Assembly (NCBI GenBank): GCA_036322855.1
Contig: AP027924.1
Location: 943,635 to 1,007,634 of the forward strand
Source of the DNA: Improbicoccus pseudotrichonymphae
Lineage (GTDB): Bacteria; Bacillota; Clostridia; Oscillospirales; Acutalibacteraceae
DNA length: 64,000 nt
Direction: 5' to 3'
Below, piece after piece: positions 1-7,152 of the stretch (the first letter of the stretch is position 1; each line of letters starts with the position of its first letter). Position numbers and translations under genes: made by a program. The notes below the pieces were generated by a model. It did not search any database. It had not been told where the DNA came from and was given only the letters and a program-made list of their open reading frames with translations.

Positions 1-247
1 TTTCATTTAAAATAAAATCAAAACTTTCGTTTTTGCAGTTGGGATTAACAAGAACTGGGAGTGGTTTTTTGCTGCAAACCATTCTAACTCCCTTCCTATC
101 TTCTTGAATAGATAAATTTTTACAGGTCATTTCTCTTGAGTAAGATGTCCCTGGTGCAACATTCTTATAATTTTCGATATTACCAAACGCGCAAACATCG
201 GGCAAAAGCTGAAACGCAAACAAAAAAGCAACTATTTTTTTAGTCAT
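1..247 (-). CDS. Secreted protein, N-terminal part only (cut by window edge)
   Basis: I do not recognise this gene. The minus strand reads ATG at 247 after an AAGGAG ribosome site six bases upstream, then an open frame to the window edge (82 codons). The product starts MTKKIVAFLFAFQLL with a likely cleavage after VCA, a classical signal peptide. The visible mature part has several cysteines (MTCKN, MVCSK, NPNCKN), so it may form disulphides outside the cell. It is divergent from copy A of the FIKSL family, with a perfect palindrome in the shared upstream region. It does not have the FIKSL N-terminus. The rest lies outside the window. Confidence 0.6.
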   Translation of the reverse strand, partial: MTKKIVAFLFAFQLLPDVCAFGNIENYKNVAPGTSYSREMTCKNLSIQEDRKGVRMVCSKKPLPVLVNPNCKNESFDFILNE

Positions 248-288
248 AAAGTGTCTCCTTATTAATTTTTTACATCAAAACCCTAACA

Positions 289-302
289 TTCGAACGTTCG
301 AA
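289..302. promoter_or_regulatory. Perfect 14-bp palindrome upstream of the edge gene
   Basis: TTCGAACGTTCGAA is a perfect palindrome about 40 bases upstream of the minus-strand start at 247, between two divergent genes. It could be an operator for a dimeric repressor. No regulator can be assigned. Confidence 0.35.
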
Positions 303-418
303 CAAAGTGCTTGCGTAATTAAACCGACGGCTATCCAATATATTCTCAAATTTTCTATTTGTCAATAGGGATAAAAATTTTATAAATATATTTTTTTAAA
401 ATTTTTCGTGTTATCTGT

Positions 419-491
419 TTGACAGCAAAATTCAAAATGCTATAATTAACTTATCAGTGTTTTTGCTGATTTATATTTTAATATCAGGAGG
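419..491 (+). promoter_or_regulatory. FIKSL promoter and leader, copy A
   Basis: TTGACA at 419-424, 16-bp spacer, TATAAT at 441-446. An inverted repeat ATCAG...CTGAT (453-470) falls at the expected 5' end of the RNA. AGGAGG (486-491) serves the first start at 499. Confidence 0.85.
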
Positions 492-498
492 AAATGTT

Positions 499-1503
499 AT
501 GAAAAACAACTTCATCAAATCTCTCATGAATTCTCTCAATTTGAGAGAGAGAGAGAGGCCTCTCAGGGGAGATCTCTCTATGAAAAAAGAAAGCAATGGA
601 ATAGGTGAAAATAAAAATAGCAAGAAGATTAGTAAAAATAATAAGATAATTTCCTATATCTTAGCTATTGCTATGTGTTGTCAGTCTTTGGTTGGGGCTT
701 TTGTATCTGATAGTCAACTTGTAGATAACAAGAAAACTGTTGAGATAATGAAATACAAAGATGAAGATAATGAAGATGAAAATGAAGATAAAAGTAAAAA
801 GGGCGATATGGTTGATAGATCTAAAAAGCTTTTAGATTTAGCTGAAACTATTGCTGTCGTTGGTGCCTCAGGCGTTGGTGCTTTAGTTATATATAAAGTT
901 ATAAAAGTTATATATAATGCAATTAATGCAATTAATAATGCAATTAATAATGCAATTAATAATGCAATTAATCCTGAAATTAGTCCTAAAACTGTCAGAA
1001 TTGAAGGTAAGGAATTTCAAGCTTATAACATAGGAAAAAAACTCGAAGATAATGAAGGTTTTGAGAATTTAGAGGTCAGTTTTGACTCTTTTGACTCGAA
1101 ATTACATAATTTTGCATTTCAAACTAATCTTAGACTTCGAACTACATTACTTGGCACTGATGTTTTGAAAATGAAGGTTAATCCTAATTCCGGAGATGAA
1201 ATCAAAAAATTAAGTGGTTATTCTGAATTTGTTGTCAGAATTATTGAAGGCGGTGCTTCTTTATCAGATTATCTTGAAGATAATAATATTATTAATCCAA
1301 CCATTGACAGTGTTGTGAAACATGCATGTAAGTTATTGGTGAAATGCGGTCCTAACTTTTGTCTGATTGATGTTTGCGTTCCATTTGGACTTTGTGGTAA
1401 GATTGTGCATTTTCTTATTCCTGCGGAGCTGGTGGAGTTTTTGTTATATATCCCCTGGACATCTAAGGAAGGGGAGAAATTTCTTGAAAAACACATGATT
1501 TAA
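499..1503 (+). CDS. FIKSL family protein A (YSKF domain), starts fused in frame
   Basis: Unknown function. The start chosen is ATG 499, seven bases after AGGAGG. A second in-frame ATG at 580 has its own AGGGGAG site. Order of parts: N-terminal module (NNFIKSLMNSLN), (GA)7-encoded Arg-Glu stretch, K/N-rich segment, hydrophobic signal-like helix ending CCQSLVGA, acidic linker, a second hydrophobic helix (GVGALVIYKVIKVI) followed by lysines, then an Ile-Asn-Asn-Ala repeat. The C-terminal YSKF domain carries YNIGKK, LSGYSEFVVRII, VVKHACKLL, NFCLIDVCV and VHFLIPAEL. The positive-inside rule would put this domain in the cytosol if the first helix is cleaved or spans the membrane; this is inference. 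Confidence 0.8.
   Translation: MKNNFIKSLMNSLNLRERERPLRGDLSMKKESNGIGENKNSKKISKNNKIISYILAIAMCCQSLVGAFVSDSQLVDNKKTVEIMKYKDEDNEDENEDKSKKGDMVDRSKKLLDLAETIAVVGASGVGALVIYKVIKVIYNAINAINNAINNAINNAINPEISPKTVRIEGKEFQAYNIGKKLEDNEGFENLEVSFDSFDSKLHNFAFQTNLRLRTTLLGTDVLKMKVNPNSGDEIKKLSGYSEFVVRIIEGGASLSDYLEDNNIINPTIDSVVKHACKLLVKCGPNFCLIDVCVPFGLCGKIVHFLIPAELVEFLLYIPWTSKEGEKFLEKHMI
543..556 (+). repeat. (GA)7 tract between the two starts of copy A
   Basis: Seven GA units lie between ATG 499 and ATG 580. The starts are 81 bp apart, so the two frames are fused. Confidence 0.9.
916..972 (+). repeat. 12-bp minisatellite (Ile-Asn-Asn-Ala) in copy A
   Basis: AATGCAATTAAT-type units are repeated about four and a half times in frame, just after the second hydrophobic helix. 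Other family members lack it. Units of 12 bp preserve the frame. Confidence 0.85.
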
Positions 1504-1631
1504 AGCTATTAAGATGGGTTCTTAGGAATTAAATTACTTTTTCAGTTCACAAAAAAATTAAATATGAGTACTATATTTCATCTAGATTTTTAATTTTAAT
1601 TTTTAATTATTTTTTAGGGTGGAGTTCCGGA

Positions 1632-2468
1632 TTGAAAGATGGTAGTTTTGTAATTATCGGCGGAGATAAGCGTCAAATTTTTTTAGCAAGCTTATTAAAA
1701 GAAGATGGTAAAAAAGTACACGTTTGCGAATTCAACGATGAAATTCCCAGCGAAATTAATTTAAAATCGGAAAAGCTGGGAGATGTCATAGATAAAAGCA
1801 ATAACATAATTTTACCGCTACCATTGAGTAGGGATGGGCGAAAAGTACTCTTTACCGATATAGAACTCAATATAAGTTTTATAGAGAAAATTAAAAATAA
1901 AAAAATATTTTGCGGGAATAAAAATTCAATCAAGGATATTTCGTGGCAAAATTTAGATTTAATAGATTATGCCCAAAATGAAAATTTTAAAATTTTAAAT
2001 GCAGAACCTACGGCAGAAGGTACCATAAAGTTATTACTAGAAAATACAGATAAAACCATTAACAATTGCTCATTTTTGATAACCGGTTTCGGAAGAATAG
2101 GTAAAATTCTCTCCGGAATGTTAAAAAATTTTAATGCCAAAATATACATAAATACCAAATCGGAAGACGACAAAACTTGGGCTGAAATTTTTGGTTTTAA
2201 GGTGATAGATTTAAATTCAAGTAAGAGTTTATATTTTGATTTTATAATAAATACTGTTCCGGAGTTAATTTTCAGTAAATCTGTTCTTAATAAAATAAAT
2301 AAAAAATGTTTAATTATTGATTTAGCCTCTATCCCCGGAGTCGATTTTGAATATGCAAAAAAAATAAATATTAAAACAAAACATGAATTTGGTATTCCCG
2401 GAAGATTTTTTCCAAAAACAGCCGCCGAGATTATTAAAAAAATTATTTATAAATATCTGGAGGCTTGA
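1632..2468 (+). CDS. dpaA: Dipicolinate synthase subunit A
   Basis: With DpaB this makes dipicolinic acid from the lysine pathway intermediate dihydrodipicolinate (or its hydrated form) in the mother cell for loading into the spore core. The protein is 278 residues, close to the usual length. It has an N-terminal nucleotide-binding-like start (VIIGGDKRQIFLA), the family signature NAEPTAEGTI near residue 120, a second Rossmann motif (LITGFGRIGKIL), and a C-terminal PGRFFPKTAAEII matching the family ending. Start TTG 1632 is chosen because GGGTGGAG sits eight bases upstream. The stop overlaps the leader of dpaB, so the two form an operon. Expected to be under sigma-K, whose gene follows. Confidence 0.93.
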   Translation: MKDGSFVIIGGDKRQIFLASLLKEDGKKVHVCEFNDEIPSEINLKSEKLGDVIDKSNNIILPLPLSRDGRKVLFTDIELNISFIEKIKNKKIFCGNKNSIKDISWQNLDLIDYAQNENFKILNAEPTAEGTIKLLLENTDKTINNCSFLITGFGRIGKILSGMLKNFNAKIYINTKSEDDKTWAEIFGFKVIDLNSSKSLYFDFIINTVPELIFSKSVLNKINKKCLIIDLASIPGVDFEYAKKINIKTKHEFGIPGRFFPKTAAEIIKKIIYKYLEA

Positions 2469-2470
2469 TT

Positions 2471-3052
2471 ATGAAAAAACTAAATTTGGGATATGCAATG
2501 TGTGCATCTTTTTGTACTATTAGTAATTCATTGGAAGCTTTGAAAAGTATTTCGAATAAATATAATATTCTGCCAATATTGTCGGAAAATTTGATGAAAT
2601 ATGACACAAGGTTTGGCAAAGCAGTCGATATAAGAAAAAAAATCGAACACATAACTCAAAGAAAATCTTTGCTTGCAATTCCGGAAGCAGAACCGATAGG
2701 ACCTACAAATATGACCGATATCATGATAATTGCACCCTGCACCGGAAATACTTTGGCTAAAATAAACAATGCAATCACAGATACAGTCGTTACTATGGCC
2801 GTAAAATCTCATTTAAGAGTAACCAAATCTCTAGTAATATGTTTTGCAAGCAATGATGCATTAGGTTTTTCTTTTGAGAATATAATCAGATCTATGAATA
2901 TGAAAAATATTTTTTTCGTTCCGATGCTTCAAGATTCTCCTAAAAATAAACCAAATTCTCTTGTTGCGGATTTTAATATGATAGACGAAACCATAGAAGC
3001 GGCGCTCGAGGGAAGACAAATAAGACCGATTTTCAAAGTAACGGCAGCGTAA
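2471..3052 (+). CDS. dpaB: Dipicolinate synthase subunit B (flavoprotein)
   Basis: Second subunit of dipicolinate synthase, a flavoprotein-fold protein. The N-terminus LNLGYAMCASFCTI and the segment EAEPIGPTNMTDIMIIAPCTGNTLAKI match the family's flavin-binding motifs, and the length (194 residues) is normal. Start ATG 2471 is preferred over TTG 2465 because GGAGG (2459-2463) is seven bases away. It follows dpaA with only three bases between stop and start, so the two are probably translated together. Together with sigK, spoVD, spoVE and the SleC-like gene it shows that the organism keeps the machinery for true endospores. Confidence 0.93.
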   Translation: MKKLNLGYAMCASFCTISNSLEALKSISNKYNILPILSENLMKYDTRFGKAVDIRKKIEHITQRKSLLAIPEAEPIGPTNMTDIMIIAPCTGNTLAKINNAITDTVVTMAVKSHLRVTKSLVICFASNDALGFSFENIIRSMNMKNIFFVPMLQDSPKNKPNSLVADFNMIDETIEAALEGRQIRPIFKVTAA

Positions 3053-3083
3053 ATCTAATATTCGGTTTTATTAGGTGGTACTT

Positions 3084-3761
3084 TTGTTAAATTTTTTAAA
3101 TGAATGTTTAAAAAATATCATATTTTTAGCGTTACATGTTTTGAATCCAAACGTATTCCCGAAAATACTTTCCAAAAAAGAAGAAGAACAATATATCAGT
3201 TTACTCGAAAAGAAAAATACAAGTGCTAGAAATAAACTTATAGAACACAATTTAAGATTGGTAGCTCATATAGTTAAAAAATTTCAAAATAATTATGAAG
3301 AAAATGAAGATTTAATTTCAATAGGAACTGTAGGATTAATAAAAGGAATAAACACTTTCAATGCAAAAAAAGGCATAAAATTATCAAGCTATATTTCGAG
3401 ATGTATAGAAAATGAAATTCTAATGCATTTTCGTTTTGTTAAGAAGATTTCTTTGGATGTTTCGATTAATGAACCTTTTGATTCGTGTAAAAACGGAAAT
3501 TCAGTGTCACTTATTGATACTTTGACAAACGATGCGACCGATTTTGACAAAATTGTCGTTAAGATGAATTTCCAAAAATTAAAAAAATACATAGATAAAA
3601 ATTTAGGTAGAAGAGAAAGAACAATTATAAAGTTGAGATATGGTTGGCAAGATTCAGAACCGTTAACTCAACAACAGGTTGCGCAAAAGCTTAATATTTC
3701 AAGATCATATGTTTCGAGAATAGAAAAAAAGACTCTTTCTGATCTGAAAAAGATATTTTAA
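3084..3761 (+). CDS. sigK: Sporulation sigma factor sigma-K, uninterrupted
   Basis: Late mother-cell sigma factor. Region 2 is clear (RNKLIEHNLRLVAHIVKKF, EDLISIGTVGLIKGI, SSYISRCIENEILMHFR) and region 4 ends in a helix-turn-helix (LTQQQVAQKLNISRSYVSR). The first residues form a short hydrophobic segment (FLNECLKNIIFLALHVLNPN) that matches the pro-sequence of sigma-K, normally removed by the SpoIVFB protease. Start TTG 3084 is preferred over GTG 3075 because AGGTGG (3073-3078) would overlap the GTG. The gene is in one piece, with no skin-type element. It follows dpaA-dpaB, a known type of sigma-K target. Confidence 0.92.
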   Translation: MLNFLNECLKNIIFLALHVLNPNVFPKILSKKEEEQYISLLEKKNTSARNKLIEHNLRLVAHIVKKFQNNYEENEDLISIGTVGLIKGINTFNAKKGIKLSSYISRCIENEILMHFRFVKKISLDVSINEPFDSCKNGNSVSLIDTLTNDATDFDKIVVKMNFQKLKKYIDKNLGRRERTIIKLRYGWQDSEPLTQQQVAQKLNISRSYVSRIEKKTLSDLKKIF

Positions 3762-3814
3762 TATAATTTGGTGAAAAAATTTTTAATATTTATCCTAATG
3801 AACAAGAATTAAAA

Positions 3815-4651
3815 TTGATCTATAAAAAATTGTTTTTTAATAATAAATTTATAAGGCACAGTGTAATCGGAAAAAGCTGGTGCAAAAGAGATATAAACTT
3901 GTTTCAAATGGGAAATACAGACGAGTTCGTGCTTTTTGCCGGAGCTTTTCATGGTTCCGAATGGATTACGGCATTAATTTTAATTAAATTTCTAAATGAA
4001 ATCTTGGTTAAATTCAATTATGATAATAGAATAAAGAGATATTTAGAAAAATGCGGAATTGGTATCATACCGATTGTAAATCCCGATGGTGTGGAAATTG
4101 CATTGAACGGTTATGAAAGTGCTGGGGATTATAAGGGCCTAGTAAAAAAAATAATCGGAAATAATCATAAAAAGTGGCAAGCAAACGCACGAGGTGTAGA
4201 TATTAATCACAATTTTAACGCCGGTTGGGAAGAGCTTAAAAAATTAGAAATTGAATCCGGAATAACATCTCCGGCAAGCACAAGATACGGGGGGGAAAAA
4301 CCCGAAAGTGAAAACGAAACCAAATTTTTAGTTAGATTTTGTGAAAATAATTTTGTAAAATATTCTTTAGCCTTCCACAGCCAAGGAGAAGAGATTTATT
4401 GGAAATATGGCGAGAAAATTCCGAAGAAAAGTAAAGAATTGGCAATTTTGCTTTCTGAAGACAGTTCATATAAACTAAGTGAACCTGAAGGGCTTGCCAT
4501 AGGTGGTGGATTCAAAGATTGGTTTATCAGAAAGTTCAATCGTCCTTCATTTACCATTGAAGTCGGAAAAGGTGAAAACCCATTGCCTCTTTCGGATTTA
4601 GATTTAATATATAAAAAGATAAACAAAATGTTTTATCGTTTGTTAATTTAG
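3815..4651 (+). CDS. M14-family zinc carboxypeptidase (murein peptide type)
   Basis: Zinc peptidase of the M14 clan, related to gamma-D-glutamyl-meso-diaminopimelate peptidases acting on cell-wall peptides. Visible zinc and catalytic motifs are HGSE (about residue 46), a downstream zinc-ligand histidine in LAFHSQGE, DINHNFN with the substrate-binding arginine region before it, and the catalytic glutamate in FTIEVGKGENPL. There is no signal peptide, so it may act on recycled peptides or on the forespore side. Start TTG 3815 lacks a good ribosome site. The same frame is open back to 3767 and reads NIYPNEQELKLIYKKL with GGTG at 3770-3773 before an ATT codon, so the true start may be an unusual codon near 3779. 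Confidence 0.82.
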   Translation: MIYKKLFFNNKFIRHSVIGKSWCKRDINLFQMGNTDEFVLFAGAFHGSEWITALILIKFLNEILVKFNYDNRIKRYLEKCGIGIIPIVNPDGVEIALNGYESAGDYKGLVKKIIGNNHKKWQANARGVDINHNFNAGWEELKKLEIESGITSPASTRYGGEKPESENETKFLVRFCENNFVKYSLAFHSQGEEIYWKYGEKIPKKSKELAILLSEDSSYKLSEPEGLAIGGGFKDWFIRKFNRPSFTIEVGKGENPLPLSDLDLIYKKINKMFYRLLI

Positions 4652-4718
4652 ATTAAAATTTATTTTGTATAAAATTACAAATTTTATGACATAATAATAT
4701 TCGGGTGTGGTTTTACAA

Positions 4719-5447
4719 ATGAAATTTAAATATTCAGGTTTGCTTTTTCTTTTGTTGATTTCAGTGAGTTCCGTTTTTGGGGAAATGGTAACAACGACCC
4801 TGAAAGATACGGCCACAAAAATTTCTTGTGTCGAAGAAGTTGGTGATGTCTCCGAAGGAGGAAATGTCAATAAACAAACCGCCAATGAAGCAAGATATAA
4901 TGAAGAGTGGGAGAAGATTTCAGATAAATACGATGAAGTCAAAAGAGTATTATCGTTATTGCCTTTGGAGTTTCAATCAGAATTTAAACAAAAATTGAAA
5001 GAATTGGAAAAAAAAGTTATTGATTTAGAAATCGGAATGATGAGGGAAACCATCGATAAAAATTTTCGTATGATGGAGGAAATGGGCGTTAAAAATTTTG
5101 TTAATCACACATACGATCTTTGGGCTAGTTCGGGGAATGTATATCGTGACGCAAAAGAAGAGAAAAAAATGAAAAAAGCTGCAAATGAGTATTTGGAGCA
5201 TTTACTTGCCAATGGTGAAAAGGGCAGAAATGAGGCTTTTAATAATAATTTAGAAAATTTAAAATTTTGTCTTAAAAATAACAAGGAATTTAGAGATTCT
5301 TTGCTATCCAGGCATTTTTCTGATAATTTTCATGAAGAACTAGGAAGTATTTTTGTAGATATTTTGAAAAAATTGGAGGAATTAGAAAAATCAAATAAAG
5401 TTGAAGCGCAAGAGTTGCTACCCGACAAGAAAATCGACAATACGTAA
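4719..5447 (+). CDS. Secreted helical protein of unknown function
   Basis: I do not recognise this gene. ATG 4719 gives MKFKYSGLLFLLLISVSSVFG, a good signal peptide with cleavage after FG. GTG 4707 is a less likely start. The mature part (about 220 residues) is charged and mostly helical, with coiled-coil-like stretches (FKQKLKELEKKVIDLEIGMM and LKKLEELEKSNKVEAQELL) and no further membrane segment. It is not a FIKSL protein. Its stop lies at the left border of the long inverted repeat, so the end of the gene may have been altered when the repeat formed. Confidence 0.7.
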   Translation: MKFKYSGLLFLLLISVSSVFGEMVTTTLKDTATKISCVEEVGDVSEGGNVNKQTANEARYNEEWEKISDKYDEVKRVLSLLPLEFQSEFKQKLKELEKKVIDLEIGMMRETIDKNFRMMEEMGVKNFVNHTYDLWASSGNVYRDAKEEKKMKKAANEYLEHLLANGEKGRNEAFNNNLENLKFCLKNNKEFRDSLLSRHFSDNFHEELGSIFVDILKKLEELEKSNKVEAQELLPDKKIDNT

Positions 5448-5526
5448 CAATAGCTAAAATAAAAGAAATTATCTTATTATTTTTATTAATCTTCTTATTA
5501 TTTTTATCTATTATATTGTTTTTTTC

Positions 5527-6528
5527 TCATAAGGGTTGAACCGGTGGCTTCTTTTCTAAATACGGCGCCAGCTCCTGAGAAATAAGAAAATAAATAGTAT
5601 CACCACCAATTTTAACTTCAACGTAAGCATTAACCAGACGAAATTCAGGGTTTTTCTGATTCTCCAATAACTCACACGCATGTTTCACAACACTCTCAGT
5701 GGTTGGTTTAACATCATTAATTTTAAGATAATCTAAAAAACAATCCTCGCCTTTAATAATTGCGACAATAAATTTAGAATAACTACTTAATTTGTCGATT
5801 TTATTTTCGTAATTAGACTTAACCTTTACTTGCGACAAAGCATCACTGAAATCTCGTAAAATTTCATTTACAAATTCAGGTATTCCCCCACAATTTCCCA
5901 TTATGACAATTAAATTCTCAAAACCTATATCATCTTCGTTTTTTTTTCCTATACTGTGAGTTAAATAACTTTCATTTCCAATTTGGACCTTTTTAAGATC
6001 AGTTTCAGGTTCAGTTACCTCAGGTTCATCCTCAGATTCATCCTTAAGAAGTTTATCCTCAGGAGATTTAGCATCAAGTTCAACTTCCTTAATTCCAACT
6101 ACATTAGATTTAATTGCATTATATATAACTTTTATAACTTTATATATAACTAAAGCACCAACGCCTGAGACACAAACGCCGACAATAGTTTTAGCTAAAT
6201 CTAAAAGCCATTTAGATTTATCAACCGCATCGTTCTTTTTACTTTCATCTTCATTTTCGCCTTCACCTTCGTCTTCGTCTTCGTCGTTTTTTTTAACATC
6301 ATCTTCATCTTCTGATATTTCAACACCATCTTTATCTTTGCCTTCCATTATTTCAACAGTTTCCTTGCTATTCGTTTCCTTGCTATCTACAAGTTGACTA
6401 TCAGATGTAACAACCCCAACAAAAGACTGACAACACATGACAACAGCTAAAATAGAAGATATTATCTTATTATTTTTACTAATCTTCTTGCTATTTTTAT
6501 TATCATCTATACTGTTTTCTTTTTTCAT
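5527..6528 (-). CDS. FIKSL family protein B (YSKF domain), second start only
   Basis: Near-twin of copy C, on the left arm of the inverted repeat. ATG 6528 is preceded by GGGGA seven bases upstream. The first start (6616) is 88 bp away and therefore out of frame. The protein has the K/N-rich N-terminus, the signal-like helix IISSILAVVMCCQSFVGV, an acidic linker (EDEDEGEGENEDES), a membrane helix (VSGVGALVIYKVIKVIYNAI) and the YSKF domain (LSSYSKFIVAIIKG, VVKHACELL, FRLVNAYVEV, YFLISQELAPYL). In copy C the same protein can begin at the first start. Function unknown. Confidence 0.75.
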   Translation of the reverse strand: MKKENSIDDNKNSKKISKNNKIISSILAVVMCCQSFVGVVTSDSQLVDSKETNSKETVEIMEGKDKDGVEISEDEDDVKKNDEDEDEGEGENEDESKKNDAVDKSKWLLDLAKTIVGVCVSGVGALVIYKVIKVIYNAIKSNVVGIKEVELDAKSPEDKLLKDESEDEPEVTEPETDLKKVQIGNESYLTHSIGKKNEDDIGFENLIVIMGNCGGIPEFVNEILRDFSDALSQVKVKSNYENKIDKLSSYSKFIVAIIKGEDCFLDYLKINDVKPTTESVVKHACELLENQKNPEFRLVNAYVEVKIGGDTIYFLISQELAPYLEKKPPVQPL

Positions 6529-6616
6529 AGAGAGGTCCCCATGAGAGACCTCTCTCTCTCTCTCTCTCTCTCGAATTGAGAGAATTCATGAGAGATTTAA
6601 TAAACTTATTTTTCAT
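6503..6616 (-). CDS. Upstream frame of copy B, overlapping out of frame
   Basis: From ATG 6616 (ribosome site GAGGAGG) the frame runs through the GA tract and ends at TGA 6503-6505, eight codons past the second start. It encodes MKNKFIKSLMNSLN plus Arg-Glu repeats. In copy C the equivalent codons are fused to the main protein. Confidence 0.5.
   Translation of the reverse strand: MKNKFIKSLMNSLNSRERERERGLSWGPLYEKRKQYR
6551..6572 (-). repeat. (GA)11 tract of copy B
   Basis: Eleven units on the coding strand. The distance between starts is 88 bp, so the upstream frame is out of register. Copy C has a longer, interrupted tract and 93 bp. Confidence 0.92.
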
Positions 6617-6621
6617 AACCT

Positions 6622-6698
6622 TTCCTCCTCTGATCTTGAAATATAAATCAGCAAGAATACTGATAAAGTAATTATAGCATTTTGAATTTGATTGTCAA
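6622..6698 (-). promoter_or_regulatory. FIKSL promoter and leader, copy B
   Basis: On the minus strand: TTGACA (6698-6693), 16 bp, TATAAT (6676-6671), the ATCAG/CTGAT leader hairpin, then GAGGAGG before ATG 6616. It is the mirror image of the copy C promoter. Confidence 0.85.
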
Positions 6699-6700
6699 AC

Positions 6701-6835
6701 AGAATTATGCGAAGCATTTTAATGCGACATTATTTAGCGGCGACTTTGTCTCCGCAGGAGACAACTTAGAGCCGCATGTTTCTTTGGGTGTACCCGTTTC
6801 TTTGCGCCAAAGAAATGGGTGAAAGAGAAATAAAA
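6701..6835 (-). repeat. Module R, upstream of copy B
   Basis: Structured repeat directly upstream of the -35 box. It has three inverted repeats: ATGC-GAA-GCAT, GTCTCC-GCA-GGAGAC inside GCGGC/GCCGC, and CCCGTTTCTTTG against CAAAGAAATGGG. Its orientation is the same relative to the gene in every copy. Confidence 0.85.
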
Positions 6836-6945
6836 TGTTTTTAATTAAAAAAATGAGTACCAAATATAAAAATTATTTTACATAAAATACCAATCTATAA
6901 ATTTTATATTTAAGTGTTTGTTAAATATTTTATAAAATTTATTTC
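6836..6945. repeat. AT-rich spacer element (also at 37280-37400, inverted)
   Basis: The stretch reading TACCAATCTATAAATTTTAT and its surroundings recur in reverse at 37280-37400. There it is flanked by inverted copies of GGGTGAAAGAGAAATAAA, as expected of a small inverted-repeat element. Confidence 0.65.
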
Positions 6946-7068
6946 TTCCGTACCCATTTCTTTTATAAGAAACGGGTACACCCAAAGAAACATGCGGCTC
7001 TAAGTTGTCTCCTGCGGAGACAAAGTCGCCGCTAAATAATGTCGCATTAAAATGCTTCGCATAATTCT
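6946..7068 (+). repeat. Module R, upstream of copy C
   Basis: Same structured repeat as at 6701-6835, in mirror orientation. The outer hairpin loop differs (TTTTATAAGAAA instead of TTTGGCGCAAAGAAA), which marks the inner border of the inverted repeat. Confidence 0.85.
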
Positions 7069-7070
7069 GT

Positions 7071-7145
7071 TTGACAATCAAATTCAAAATGCTATAATTA
7101 CTTTATCAGTATTCTTGCTGATTTATATTTCAAGATCAGAGGAGG
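7071..7145 (+). promoter_or_regulatory. FIKSL promoter and leader, copy C
   Basis: TTGACA 7071-7076, 16 bp, TATAAT 7093-7098, leader hairpin (ATCAG...CTGAT), then GAGGAGG at 7139-7145 for ATG 7153. Confidence 0.87.
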
Positions 7146-7152
7146 AAAGGTT

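Noticed and set aside
499..1503. FIKSL proteins as lipoproteins because of the CC pair in the signal-like helix
   Set aside because: The residues before the cysteines (VIMCC or AIMCC) do not fit a normal lipobox, and copy L has lost both cysteines.
3084..3761. Sigma factor gene as sigma-E or sigma-G
   Set aside because: The short hydrophobic pro-sequence and the region 2 and 4 sequence match sigma-K best, and it lies next to dpaA-dpaB.
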